Source of the DNA: Streptomyces sp. TRM68416
GTDB taxonomy: Bacteria > Actinomycetota > Actinomycetes > Streptomycetales > Streptomycetaceae
Assembly (NCBI RefSeq): GCF_014596915.1
Contig: NZ_JACVWU010000004.1
Coordinates: forward strand, 186,001 to 250,000
DNA length: 64,000 nucleotides
Direction of reading: 5' to 3'
Shown here: positions 44,367 to 52,455 of the stretch, in pieces
Layout of the letters: every line of letters starts with the position of its first letter
How positions within the stretch are numbered: position 1 is the stretch's first letter
Made by a program: the position numbers and the translations under genes
Notes under the pieces: model-generated
What the model was told of the DNA's origin: nothing
Seen by the model: the letters and a program-made list of their open reading frames with translations, nothing else
Database searches by the model: none

Positions 44367-45347
44367 TCACGCCAGGGCGGTGACGCTCTCCCCGAGGACG
44401 AAGGAGGGGTCGACCTGCGCGGCCAGGTCGGCCCCCGTCCGCTCGTTGCCCCACGACTGCGCGTTCTTCAGGTGGAAGTGCACCATCTGGCGGGTGTAGC
44501 GCTCCCAGTCCCGTACCTCGTACGTGGCGTCGGCGGCCGACTGCAACTCCCGCAGGGCGCGGCGGTTGGCGTCCTCCAGGCGGTCGAACCGGGGCGGGCG
44601 GCCCTTCTCCATGGCGCGCACCCAGTCCGAGTGCCCGACCGTCACGAGCAGGTCGTCCCCGACCTCGGCGCGGAGGAAGTCGAGATCGTCCCGGCCCTGC
44701 ACCTTGTTGCCGACGACCTTCAGGGTGACGCCGAAGTCGCGGGCGTACTCCTTGTACTGGCGATAGACGGAGACCCCCTTCCGGGTCGGCTCGGCGACGA
44801 GGAACGTGATGTCGAAGCGGGTGAACATGCCGGAGGCGAAGGAGTCCGAGCCCGCGGTCATGTCCACCACGACGTACTCGTCACGACCGTCCACCAGGTG
44901 GTTCAGGCACAGCTCCACCGCTCCCGTCTTGGAGTGGTAGCAGGCGACCCCCAGGTCGGCGTCCGTGAAGGGCCCGGTGACCATCAAACGGACGGCGCCG
45001 CCGTCGAGTTCCACCGGCCGGGCGCAGGCCTCGTAGACCGGGTTGTCCTCGCGCACCCGCAGCAGGCGGGAGCCCTCGCCGGGCGGGGTCGTCTTGATCA
45101 TCGTCTCGGCGGACGCGATGCGGGGGTTGGAGCCGCGCAGGTAGTCCTTGATCAACGGCAGCCGGTCGCCCATCGCGGGCAGCGCCGCCGCTTCGCGCTC
45201 GTCGAGGCCGAGTGCCGCTCCGAGGTGCTGGTTGATGTCGGCGTCGACCGCGACCACCGGCGCTCCGGCTGCCGCGAGATGCCGGATGAACAGGGAGGAC
45301 AGGGCCGTCTTGCCGCTGCCGCCCTTCCCGACGAAAGCAATTTTCAT
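44367..45347 (-). CDS. CooC/ParA-like ATP-binding protein
   Basis: 326 aa. Deviant Walker A FVGKGGSGKTALSSL at residues 4-18, AVDADINQH (switch), and VVVDMTAGSDSFASG place it in the MinD/CooC family of P-loop ATPases. It lacks DNA-binding or membrane-targeting helices I can recognise. ATG 45347 (MKIAFVGKGG) is used; a GTG two codons upstream is possible. Convergent with the lipoprotein gene (3-bp spacing) and divergent from the Fic-like gene at 101 bp. Confidence 0.85.
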   Translation of the reverse strand: MKIAFVGKGGSGKTALSSLFIRHLAAAGAPVVAVDADINQHLGAALGLDEREAAALPAMGDRLPLIKDYLRGSNPRIASAETMIKTTPPGEGSRLLRVREDNPVYEACARPVELDGGAVRLMVTGPFTDADLGVACYHSKTGAVELCLNHLVDGRDEYVVVDMTAGSDSFASGMFTRFDITFLVAEPTRKGVSVYRQYKEYARDFGVTLKVVGNKVQGRDDLDFLRAEVGDDLLVTVGHSDWVRAMEKGRPPRFDRLEDANRRALRELQSAADATYEVRDWERYTRQMVHFHLKNAQSWGNERTGADLAAQVDPSFVLGESVTALA

Positions 45348-45438
45348 GTTCACCAAGCGTAGTGGCGCGGTGGCTGTGGGTGCTGTGCGGACGTGAAGAA
45401 GGCCACTCGATCGTGGGGCGGAGGCCCGGGGTGCGTAA

Positions 45439-45460
45439 TGTCGTACTCATGAGTACGACA
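45439..45460. promoter_or_regulatory. 22-bp perfect palindrome centred on the Fic-like start codon
   Basis: TGTCGTACTCA (45439-45449) followed directly by its reverse complement TGAGTACGACA (45450-45460). The ATG at 45449-45451 is at the centre. TAATGT at 45436-45441 is a TANNNT -10 element about 7 nt upstream of the ATG, as expected for a leaderless mRNA, and no Shine-Dalgarno is visible in 5-12 nt. A protein on this site would block both promoter and start. Confidence 0.6.
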
Positions 45461-46273
45461 GGTGCTGACGCCGATCCGCTCGCGGCGCTGGGTTCGCTGC
45501 CCGGGGTGGCCGAGTCCGTGGAGTCCGTGCGCAAGGCCGTGGACCGGGTCTACGGGCACCGGATCATGCGGCGCCGCAGCAACGAGATCACCTCCGAGGC
45601 GGCGCTGCGCGGCGCCCGTGGTTCCGGGGCGCTGTCCGGTGCCGACTGGGCCCTCGAAGAGGTGCGCCGACGTACCGACTTCAGCGGCGACGACGAGGCG
45701 CGGGTCATGGGCGCGGCCCTGCGGCTGACCGCCGAGGCGGGCCAGCTGCTGTCCATCTGGCGGCAGTCGCCGCTGCGGGTGCTGGCGCGCCTGCACCTGG
45801 TGGCGGCGGCGTCCGACGGTCCCGAGGTCGGGCGGCCGCGGCAGGCGGGCGAGCCGGTCGACGAGCCGTTGGTCGAGCTGCCGCTGCCGGGCGCGTCGGA
45901 GGTGCACGGCCGGCTGGAGGGCCTGTCCGAGCTGATCATCGCGGGGGGTTCCGCCCCGGCGCTGGTGACGGCCGCCGTCGTGCACGGCGAGCTGCTCGCG
46001 CTGCGGCCCTTCACGTCCCACAACGGCCTCGTCGCGCGCGCGGCCGAACGCATCGTCCTGGTGGGCAGCGGCCTCGACCCCAAGTCCGTCTGTCCGGCGG
46101 AGGTCGGCCACGCCGAACTCGGCCGGGCGGCCTATCTCGCGGCGCTCGACGGGTACGCCTCCGGCACGCCGGAGGGCATGGCGGCCTGGATCGAGCACTG
46201 CGGCAAGGCGGTCGGGCTCGGTGCGCGCGAGTCCACGGCGGTGTGCGAAGCGCTCCAGCGGGGCGCGGCCTAG
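45449..46273 (+). CDS. Degenerate Fic-like protein
   Basis: 274 aa. The C-terminal half carries RPFTSHNGLVARAAERIVL at the place of the Fic AMP-transfer motif HPFxxGNGRxxR: Pro, Phe, Asn and the downstream Arg remain but the catalytic His is Arg. HGELLALRPF is the usual preceding helix. So it is probably a Fic-fold protein without classical AMPylation activity; Streptomyces copies are often labelled oxidoreductase. The start is within the 22-bp palindrome. Followed by terminator hairpins and the 6S-like RNA. Confidence 0.7.
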   Translation: MSTTGADADPLAALGSLPGVAESVESVRKAVDRVYGHRIMRRRSNEITSEAALRGARGSGALSGADWALEEVRRRTDFSGDDEARVMGAALRLTAEAGQLLSIWRQSPLRVLARLHLVAAASDGPEVGRPRQAGEPVDEPLVELPLPGASEVHGRLEGLSELIIAGGSAPALVTAAVVHGELLALRPFTSHNGLVARAAERIVLVGSGLDPKSVCPAEVGHAELGRAAYLAALDGYASGTPEGMAAWIEHCGKAVGLGARESTAVCEALQRGAA

Positions 46274-46282
46274 AACGAAACG

Positions 46283-46340
46283 GCCCCCTCCGAGGAGGGG
46301 GCGCAACGGGCTGCGGCGGTACGAGACTCCGTACCGCCGC
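46283..46340 (+). terminator. Two hairpins after the Fic-like gene
   Basis: GCCCCCTCC-ga-GGAGGGGGC (46283-46302), then GCGGCGGTACG-agactc-CGTACCGCCGC (46313-46340). Both stems are perfect. They separate the Fic-like gene from the RNA gene at 46354. Confidence 0.7.
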
Positions 46341-46353
46341 TGGCATGTCCACC

Positions 46354-46505
46354 GGGTTACCAAGCGTCCTCGATATGTTGCCCATCAGGTCGGGAACTTT
46401 GCCCGTCACCTGGTGCGGCTGGCCCGTAATCGACGGGTCGACGTCGCGTGGGTGCCCAGTGTTCATGCTCGGTCCGTGGGGCCAACATGCGTTTTAAGGT
46501 GATCC
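46354..46505 (+). ncRNA. 6S-like RNA (scr3559-type)
   Basis: The plus strand folds into one long hairpin with a central bubble, the 6S RNA shape. Closing stem GGGTTACC (46354-46361) with GGTGATCC (46498-46505), including two G-U pairs that only the plus strand allows. Next ATGTTG (46375-46380) with CAACAT (46483-46488). A large open region follows (about 46384-46406 against 46462-46478). CACCTGG (46407-46413) then pairs with CCAGTG (46456-46461), with an apical CCCGT-aatcg-ACGGG (46423-46437). As I recall, S. coelicolor 6S-like scr3559 lies between genes 3558 and 3559, here the HAD and Fic-like genes. Ends approximate. Confidence 0.7.
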
Positions 46506-46663
46506 TCTCGGATGTCCTTGGTCTCGCGGGCCGTTGAATCCTTTGTACTCCAGGTGTGGAGCAAGCGGAAGTCCTGGCTGCAGTTCTTTACTTTTAGGTT
46601 CAAACAGGATGTAAACGGACGCCGATACTTCGAACACCCTGGGCGCGGTGGCGAACGCGCAGC

Positions 46664-47497
46664 TCACACCAGTGCGGCGCGACGGCGGCTGGCGTACCAG
46701 ACGAGCCCCGCGGTGGCCGCCGCGGCCCCTATGGCCGCCGCCGCGACGAGCGCCGGACGGGTCGGTACGGAGAGCGCGGGCAGCCGCTGCTTGAGCCGCA
46801 CCGGCCGGTGGAAGTCCAGAATCGGCCACCCGCGCGCGAGTGCCTCGCGGCGCAGTGCGCGGTCCGGGTTCACGGCGTGCGGATGGCCGACCGACTGGAG
46901 CATCGGCACGTCGGTCGCCGAGTCGCTGTAGGCGTAGCACCGGGAGAGGTCGTAGCCCTCGGACTCGGCCAGCTCCTTGATCGCCTCGGCCTTCGTCGGA
47001 CCGTACGCGTAGTACTCCACCTCGCCGGTGAAGCAGCCGTCGTCGCCCACGACCATGCGGGTGGCCACCACCCGGTCCGCGCCGAGCAGTTCGCCGATCG
47101 GCTCGACCACCTCGGCGCCGGACGTGGACACGATCACCACGTCGCGGCCGGCGGTGTGGTGCTCCTCGATGAGGGAGGCGGCCTCGTCGTAGATGATCGG
47201 GTCGATCAGGTCGTGCAGGGTCTCGGCGACGAGTTCCTTGACCTGCTGGACGTTCCAGCCGCGGCACAGCGCGGACAGGTACTCGCGCATGCGCTCCATC
47301 TGGTCGTGGTCGGCGCCGCCCGCGAGGAAGACGAACTGGGCGTACGCGGTCCGCAGGACGGCCCGGCGGTTGATCAGTCCGCCTTGGTAGAACGACTTGC
47401 TGAACGTGAGCGTGCTCGACTTCGCAATGACCGTCTTGTCCAGGTCAAAGAAGGCAGCTGTGCGGGGCAAGGAGTGGTTTTCCACAACCCCGAGCAT
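46664..47497 (-). CDS. HAD-IB family hydrolase
   Basis: 277 aa. Catalytic Asp18 and Asp20 in FFDLDKT, motif II STSGAE, motif III/IV YSDSATDVPMLQSVG. Resembles SerB-like phosphatases of HAD-IB. A C-terminal membrane helix (LVAAAAIGAAAATAGLVWYAS) followed by RRR anchors it. Named in S. coelicolor as associated with morphological differentiation; substrate unknown. Divergent from ssd across a 585-bp gap. Confidence 0.88.
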   Translation of the reverse strand: MLGVVENHSLPRTAAFFDLDKTVIAKSSTLTFSKSFYQGGLINRRAVLRTAYAQFVFLAGGADHDQMERMREYLSALCRGWNVQQVKELVAETLHDLIDPIIYDEAASLIEEHHTAGRDVVIVSTSGAEVVEPIGELLGADRVVATRMVVGDDGCFTGEVEYYAYGPTKAEAIKELAESEGYDLSRCYAYSDSATDVPMLQSVGHPHAVNPDRALRREALARGWPILDFHRPVRLKQRLPALSVPTRPALVAAAAIGAAAATAGLVWYASRRRAALV

Positions 47498-48082
47498 AGG
47501 CGCAGCCCATTCGGCGTAAGGTGGGGCGCGTGGGTTTGCCTGAGAGGGCTCTCGGGTACACCATGGAAGTCACGGATCGTTCGCGACCGTGCTAACCCGG
47601 CCCGGCTCCTCCCCCCCCGAGTCGGCCGTGGAGACGACCCCCGCTCTCCCCCCCGGCGGGGGTCGTCGCATGTCCGGGTGGGTTTTTCCGTTCTGTACGC
47701 GACCGCGAGGTCGCATCGAGGCGGCTGCGGCCGCCTCTTCTGCATGCCCATGATCCGTCACTCTCGGTAGTCGGCGCGCTGCGCTGCGGAAGTCGTACGG
47801 AGACCAGTACAGGGGTCACCGGTATGGGTGACGGCGATATTCACAACCGCCGAGTTGTCCACAGTTTTCGACCAAGATCCACACGATTTCCGGCATCGCT
47901 GCACTGTGATTCCCACGCGCCCCGCCGGCTTCGAGTTCATGGCCGGTTCCGGTTAGTCGGGCGTGTTTGGCCGGTTCGTATCGGCCGCCCATATGGAGAC
48001 CGGTCGCCCGGTTCTCCACACCTTTGGGAATCGCGGGGCCGCAGTGGCTGCGCGAGAGACGCAGCGAAGGGGGACCCGAGCC
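47498..48082. promoter_or_regulatory. HAD-ssd intergenic region with three hairpins
   Basis: GACGACCCCCGC/GCGGGGGTCGTC (47633-47667), then GCGACC-gcga-GGTCGC (47699-47714, a GNRA-type loop) and GAGGCGGC-tgcg-GCCGCCTC (47718-47737). A GGGTTTTT run lies between the first two. The array lies 345-450 nt before the ssd GTG and could be a leader or a small RNA. The remainder (47760-48065) is A/T-richer, with no gene. Confidence 0.45.
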
Positions 48083-49186
48083 GTGACCGCAGCCGTCACA
48101 CACGATCCGCAGCCCGCCGCCTCCGGGCGGCCGAGCGCACCACTGATCGTCACCGAGGACGCCGAACTCCTGGACGACCTGCTGCGCCTGTGCGCGGCCG
48201 CAGGTGCCACCCCCGAGGTCCACCACGGAATTCCACGGCCCAGAGGAAGCTGGGAGGCCGCGCCGCTCGTCCTGGTCGGCGACGACGCCGCACGCCGTGT
48301 GCGCGGGGCCGCCCGCAGGGGCGGAGTGGTGCTGGTCGGCCGGGACCAGGACGACTCCGGGGTCTGGCGCCGGGCCGTCGAGATCGGCGCCGAGCACGTC
48401 CTGATGCTCCCCGACGGGGAGCAGTGGCTGGTCGACCGGATCGCCGACGTGGCCGAGGGAGTGGGCCGGCCCGCCCTCACCGTGGGCGTCATCGGCGGCC
48501 GCGGCGGGGCCGGCGCGTCCACGCTGGCCTGTGCCCTTGCCGTCACCTCCGCGCGTGAGGGACTGCGCACCCTGCTCGTAGACGCCGATCCCCTGGGAGG
48601 CGGACTCGACGTACTCCTCGGCGGCGAGACGGCGGAGGGGCTGCGCTGGCCCGCGTTCGCCGCCTCGCGCGGGCGGGTCGGCGGCGGCGCCCTGGAGGAG
48701 TCGCTGCCCCGGCTGCACTCCCTGCGGGTGCTCAGCTGGGACCGCGGGGACTGCGTCGCCGTACCCCCGCAGGCCGTACGGGCGGTGCTGGCCGCCGCCC
48801 GCCGCCGTGGCGGCACCGTCGTGGTCGACCTGCCGCGCCGTCTCGACGACGGGGTCGCCGAGGTGCTCGCCCAGCTCGACCTCGGCCTCCTCGTGGTCCC
48901 CGCCGAGCTGCGTGCCGTCGCGGCAGCGGGGCGCGTCGCCTCCGCGGTCGGGATGGTCCTGGGCGATCTGAGGGTCGCGGTGCGCGGCCCGTACGCGCCC
49001 GGGCTCGACGACCGTGAAGTGGCCCGGCTCCTCGGACTGCCGCTGGCCGGCGAGGTGCCCGTCGAGCCCGGACTGCTGCGGCCCCGGGGGAGCAAGTCCC
49101 CTCCGGCCGCGGCCGGCCGCGGAGCACTGGCCCGCTTCTGCAAGGAGTTCTGGGAGCGTGCACTGACCGAGGCGAGGACGTCGTGA
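48083..49186 (+). CDS. ssd: Septum-site-determining-like ATPase Ssd
   Basis: 367 aa. Receiver-like N-terminal segment (PLIVTEDAELLDDLLRLCA), then a MinD/CpaE-type ATPase with P-loop GGRGGAGAS at 138-146, LLVDADPLGGGLDVLLGG and VVVDLPRRLDD. In Mycobacterium Ssd affects septation; with the following TadA gene it more likely serves the Flp-pilus cluster (CpaE role). GTG 48083 with GAAGGGGGA upstream. GTGA overlap with the TadA gene. Confidence 0.85.
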   Translation: MTAAVTHDPQPAASGRPSAPLIVTEDAELLDDLLRLCAAAGATPEVHHGIPRPRGSWEAAPLVLVGDDAARRVRGAARRGGVVLVGRDQDDSGVWRRAVEIGAEHVLMLPDGEQWLVDRIADVAEGVGRPALTVGVIGGRGGAGASTLACALAVTSAREGLRTLLVDADPLGGGLDVLLGGETAEGLRWPAFAASRGRVGGGALEESLPRLHSLRVLSWDRGDCVAVPPQAVRAVLAAARRRGGTVVVDLPRRLDDGVAEVLAQLDLGLLVVPAELRAVAAAGRVASAVGMVLGDLRVAVRGPYAPGLDDREVARLLGLPLAGEVPVEPGLLRPRGSKSPPAAAGRGALARFCKEFWERALTEARTS

Positions 49187-49800
49187 GCGCCCAGCCGGGT
49201 GCGGAGATGCCTGCCGCGCTGCTCGACGGGGTCCGGCGCAGGCTCGCGGAGAGCGGGGCCGAGCCGACACCCGCGCGCGTGGCGCAGGCCCTGCGCGAGC
49301 AGGGGCGGGTGCTCGGCGACACCGAGGTCCTCGGGGCCGCCGACCGGCTGAGGTCGGAGCTCATCGGCAGCGGACCGCTGGAACCGCTGCTCGCCGACCC
49401 CTCGGTGACCGACGTACTGGTGTCCGCCCCGGACCGGGTCTGGGTGGACCGCGGCCGCGGACTGGAGCTGACCGGCGTCTCCTTCCGTGACGCGGCGGCC
49501 GTACGACGCCTTGCGCAGCGCCTGGCCGCGGTGGCCGGACGCCGGCTCGACGACGCGCGGCCCTGGGCCGACGCCCGCCTGCCCGACGGAACCCGCCTGC
49601 ATGCCGTGCTGCCCCCGGTGGCCATCGGCTGCACCTGCCTGTCGCTGCGAGTGGTACGGCCGCGCGCGTTCACCCTCGACGAGCTGGTGGACGCGGGCAC
49701 GGTGCCGCCGGGCGGGGACCGCGTCCTGCGGGCGCTCGTCGAGGCGCGGCTGTCCTTCCTCATCAGCGGCGGGACGGGCAGCGGCAACCCCAATATATGA
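49183..49800 (+). pseudogene. TadA/CpaF secretion ATPase gene cut by prophage in Walker A
   Basis: 205 codons remain of a roughly 400-450-codon gene. The N-terminal regulatory part is intact (DRLRSELIGSGPLEPLLADPSVTDVLVSAPDRVW, PDGTRLHAVLPPVA). The frame reads ARLSFLISGGTGSG and then NPNI-stop, where the family has KTTLL. The break thus falls at the Walker A Lys codon: AA of AAG survives, followed by CCCC. So the ATPase lacks its P-loop lysine, Walker B and catalytic half while the prophage is present. The other half should flank the far end of the prophage. Confidence 0.88.
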
Positions 49801-49926
49801 CTGAGACACCACTACAGTGATCTTGCTCGGAGAGGCTTCGGGGGTGGCGAAGAAACACCTCTGACCTGGGGCTTTACAGCGCACTTCCGCGTTCCTTCTG
49901 GGCGCCTTCGAATCGAAGGGGGCAGC

Positions 49927-49971
49927 AAAAAAAGCGGCCCCGGCCGGGACACAGGTACCGGCCAGGGCCGC
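49927..49971 (-). terminator. Rho-independent terminator of prophage left-end genes
   Basis: Stem arms GCGGCCC-c-GGCCGG (49934-49947) and CCGGCC-a-GGGCCGC (49958-49971), and on the minus strand the stem is followed by seven T (A run 49927-49933). Classical form, just beyond the 59-aa gene. Confidence 0.85.
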
Positions 49972-49994
49972 GGTGGGCCGCCCACTCCCGGCGC

Positions 49995-50174
49995 TCAGCG
50001 GGCGCGGGAGCGGAGGGGGGCTCCTTGGTGAGGCTGCCGCTTGCAGGTGCTGCCCTTGTGGACGAACAGCACCAGCGGAGGGCCGCTCGCGCGGTCGTGG
50101 GTGTTCGTGTCGTAGGGCTCGCCGGGCAGGATGCCCTTCTGGCAGCGGCAGCAGATCCGGACACCTTCGTACAT
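49995..50174 (-). CDS. Small Cys-rich protein
   Basis: 59 aa. MYEGVRICCRCQKGILPGE with CCxxC and later a single Cys in KGSTCKRQPH; the pattern suggests a small zinc-binding ribbon. Its ATG overlaps the DUF6415 stop (TGATG), so the two are co-translated. Function unknown. Basic C-terminus. Confidence 0.75.
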   Translation of the reverse strand: MYEGVRICCRCQKGILPGEPYDTNTHDRASGPPLVLFVHKGSTCKRQPHQGAPLRSRAR

Positions 50175-50569
50175 CAGTGCTCCCGCCCGTTGAGCTGCTC
50201 GTAGTGATCGCACAGCGCGTTCAGAACCCGGGCGAGACGGCGGGCGTGTCCGGGGAGCCCACCGAATCTGGCGGCCGGCCCCGCACGGAGCTTTTCGCGG
50301 GCCTCCCCGAGGCAGGCGAGCACGCAGTAGCGGGGAATGCAGTGCCGGGGCAGCTTCCGGGCCGCCTGTTCGACCTCGGGCACCAGCAGTTCGATGTGCC
50401 CGCGGAGTTGGAGAAACAGCGTCTCCATCTCGTCGGGTTCCAGCACAAGCAACTCGAACGCGACGTCCGGGTCGAGGAGCCGATCGATGACGTCCCGCAT
50501 CGTAGCGATGTCCGGCGGCGCCTGGTCCTGGTCTTCGGCTGTGGGCGGGTGGGCTGTAGCTTGCCTCAT
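50174..50569 (-). CDS. DUF6415 family protein
   Basis: 131 aa. Core TMRDVIDRLLDPDVAFELLVLEPDEMETLFLQLRGHIELLVPEVE and ARRLARVLNALCDHYEQL. These proteins are frequent in Streptomyces mobile elements and often labelled natural-product-related by position only. All-helical, no catalytic motif. Divergent from the rightward HTH cluster; the 217-bp spacer (50570-50786) probably holds both promoters and no gene. Confidence 0.8.
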   Translation of the reverse strand: MRQATAHPPTAEDQDQAPPDIATMRDVIDRLLDPDVAFELLVLEPDEMETLFLQLRGHIELLVPEVEQAARKLPRHCIPRYCVLACLGEAREKLRAGPAARFGGLPGHARRLARVLNALCDHYEQLNGREH

Positions 50570-50786
50570 GTCGGCGCTCCTCAGCAGCGTTGGCCGCGCC
50601 CCGGGAGACCACCATCTCGCCGGGGTCTTTTCGTAACTCCCGACGCTAGAAGCGCGGTGTGCAGCACAGCCAGCGATGTGCAGATGTTTGCAAGACTGGT
50701 TTCACGTAGGGGTGTTGGCGGGTCTGCGCCCTTGACGAGTGTCCCTCCCCGCGGAATGGTGCCGCAAAGAACTGCACAACTCGTGA

Positions 50787-51059
50787 ATGGGGGTTGAGGT
50801 GTCGCTACTGTTCATCGGGATCGATCCCGACACCGGCAAGGCAGACAGCCCAACAGTGTGGGTCGACCAGGAGAAGAAGGAACTCGTCTTCCAGGGCTGG
50901 AAGCCAAGCGCCGAACTCGAAGCAGAATGCGCCGCATTCGAGGTAGAGGGGCACGCGAAGGGCATCCCGGACGGAGAAGCCGTGATCCGTGTTCCAGCGA
51001 GGATGGTCCACATGATCCGGGAGGCGTGCGATGCCGTCGAGCGTGCCGACCTTCGATGA
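50787..51059 (+). CDS. Small conserved protein of HTH cluster
   Basis: 90 aa; family not recognised. Begins VSLLFIGIDPDTGKADSPTVWVD and has a C-terminal helix (VIRVPARMVHMIREACDAVERADLR). It precedes the DUF6879 and HTH genes, a trio I recall from many Streptomyces genomes. Its end overlaps the DUF6879 start by 29 nt. Role unknown. Confidence 0.75.
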   Translation: MGVEVSLLFIGIDPDTGKADSPTVWVDQEKKELVFQGWKPSAELEAECAAFEVEGHAKGIPDGEAVIRVPARMVHMIREACDAVERADLR

Positions 51060-51558
51060 GCTGATGGCCGGCTGCACGAGCTCCGCCGTGCACCTGGAGA
51101 TGCGCGACCACTACGGCGTGGGCGAGGAGGCCGACGACTTCAGCACCTGGCTACGCACCGGACAGCGGGATACCGATCCGGCCTCGGAGTACTGGGCACC
51201 GTGGGTTGACCTGATCACCCGGGCCGTCGCCCGCGGTGTGGTCGTGCGACGCGCCCGGATCGTGTCCGAACCTGTCAGCGACTACATCCGGTACGAGCAC
51301 GCCGGGACCGTCGTCAACGTGATGGCAGGGGAGCAAGTTCGCTGGCTTCCGCGTCGGCGTGCCTCCAGCATTGCCCTGCCGGGCAACGACTTCTGGCTGC
51401 TCGACGAGCGCCTGATCCGCTGGAATCACTTCACCGGAGACGGTGCCTCCGCGGGCCCCGAGATCTCAGAGGAACCCGCGGCCGTCAAACTGTGCGCGCA
51501 GGCCTTCGAGGCAGTGTGGGAGCGCGCCATCCCCCACGACCAGTACGAGATCCGCTAG
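51031..51558 (+). CDS. DUF6879 family protein
   Basis: 175 aa. PTFDELMAGCTSSAVHLEMRD, DDFSTWLRTG, EYWAPWVDLITRAVARGVVVRRARIVSEPVSDYIRYEH and FWLLDERLIRWNHF match DUF6879, which sits beside DUF5753 HTH regulators. Start ATG 51031 with GGGAGG 6 nt upstream. Likely co-regulator or output of the HTH protein; not established. Confidence 0.85.
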   Translation: MPSSVPTFDELMAGCTSSAVHLEMRDHYGVGEEADDFSTWLRTGQRDTDPASEYWAPWVDLITRAVARGVVVRRARIVSEPVSDYIRYEHAGTVVNVMAGEQVRWLPRRRASSIALPGNDFWLLDERLIRWNHFTGDGASAGPEISEEPAAVKLCAQAFEAVWERAIPHDQYEIR

Positions 51559-51583
51559 CAGACACGCACCGGTAGGCCAGTTC

Positions 51584-52438
51584 ATGTCAGTCTCCCCGTC
51601 CTCGTCCGCCCAAGCCGCGCGGGAGGCCGTCGCCAGACGCCTGCGCGACCTGCGCAAGGAAGCAGGGCTGACGATCGTCGAGCTGGCCTCCGCGTGCGGC
51701 TGGCACTACTCGAAGACCTCCCGCATCGAGAACGCTGTCACCGGTCCCACAGCCAAGGACATTCGCCGCTGGTGTGCCGCCACGGAGGCCGAGGGCCAGG
51801 CTCAGGACATCATCGTCCAGTCCCTCAACGCCGAGTCCATGTACCGGGAGTGGCGCGACCAGGTCCGTACTGGACTGAAGCACCTACAGGACAGCCGCGT
51901 GCAGTTTTACCGGGACACCGAATTGTTCCGCGTGTACTCGTCCACGCTCGTCCCGGGCCTGCTGCAGACAGAGGGCTACGCAGCCGCCGTGCTCGGCATC
52001 GCCGTCCGCACCGACGATCTCCCCATCGACGACAGCGCCGAGGCCGCACGTGCCCGGGTCGAACGCTCTCGCATCGTCCACGAGCCGCGTCGCCGCTTCG
52101 TCTTCCTCATTGAGGAAAGCGTCCTTCACTACCGGCTCGGCGACTCGGACGCGATGGCCGCACAACTCGGCCATCTACTGACCGCCGGCGCGCTGCCCAC
52201 GGTTTCCCTCGGCATCATCCCGATGGCGGCGCCCGAGCGGACGCGATGGCCCGAAGAGACGTTCCACATCTACGACGAGAAGCTCGTAGCCGTGGAGCTT
52301 GTCTCCGCGCAGATCAATGTGACGCAGCCGTCCGAGATCGCCCTGTACGTGAAGGCGTTCGAGCAACTGCGGAGCATGGCTGTGTACGGTGCTGACGCGC
52401 GGGCCCTGATCCTGCGTGCCATCGAGGCTCTGCACTGA
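51584..52438 (+). CDS. XRE-type HTH regulator with DUF5753 domain
   Basis: 284 aa. N-terminal HTH (AVARRLRDLRKEAGLTIVELASACGW, then YSKTSRIENAVTGP), then the DUF5753 effector domain (QFYRDTELFRVYSSTLVPGLLQTEGYA, IGMAA-like sheet LGIIPMAAPERT, FHIYDEKLVAVELVSAQI). Typical of chromosomal Streptomyces regulators paired with DUF397/DUF6879 partners. Inside this prophage it is a candidate lysogeny or host-interaction regulator, but not a typical phage repressor. Confidence 0.9.
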   Translation: MSVSPSSSAQAAREAVARRLRDLRKEAGLTIVELASACGWHYSKTSRIENAVTGPTAKDIRRWCAATEAEGQAQDIIVQSLNAESMYREWRDQVRTGLKHLQDSRVQFYRDTELFRVYSSTLVPGLLQTEGYAAAVLGIAVRTDDLPIDDSAEAARARVERSRIVHEPRRRFVFLIEESVLHYRLGDSDAMAAQLGHLLTAGALPTVSLGIIPMAAPERTRWPEETFHIYDEKLVAVELVSAQINVTQPSEIALYVKAFEQLRSMAVYGADARALILRAIEALH

Positions 52439-52455
52439 CTCCGGGCATGGCGAAT

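Noticed and set aside
46512..46931. Plus-strand frame after the 6S-like RNA
   Set aside because: It runs into the antisense of the HAD gene and has no domain; the HAD hydrolase on the minus strand explains this region.
50787..52438. HTH protein called as the phage immunity repressor
   Set aside because: DUF5753 regulators are host-type and there is no Cro-like or divergent early gene beside it in view; function left open.
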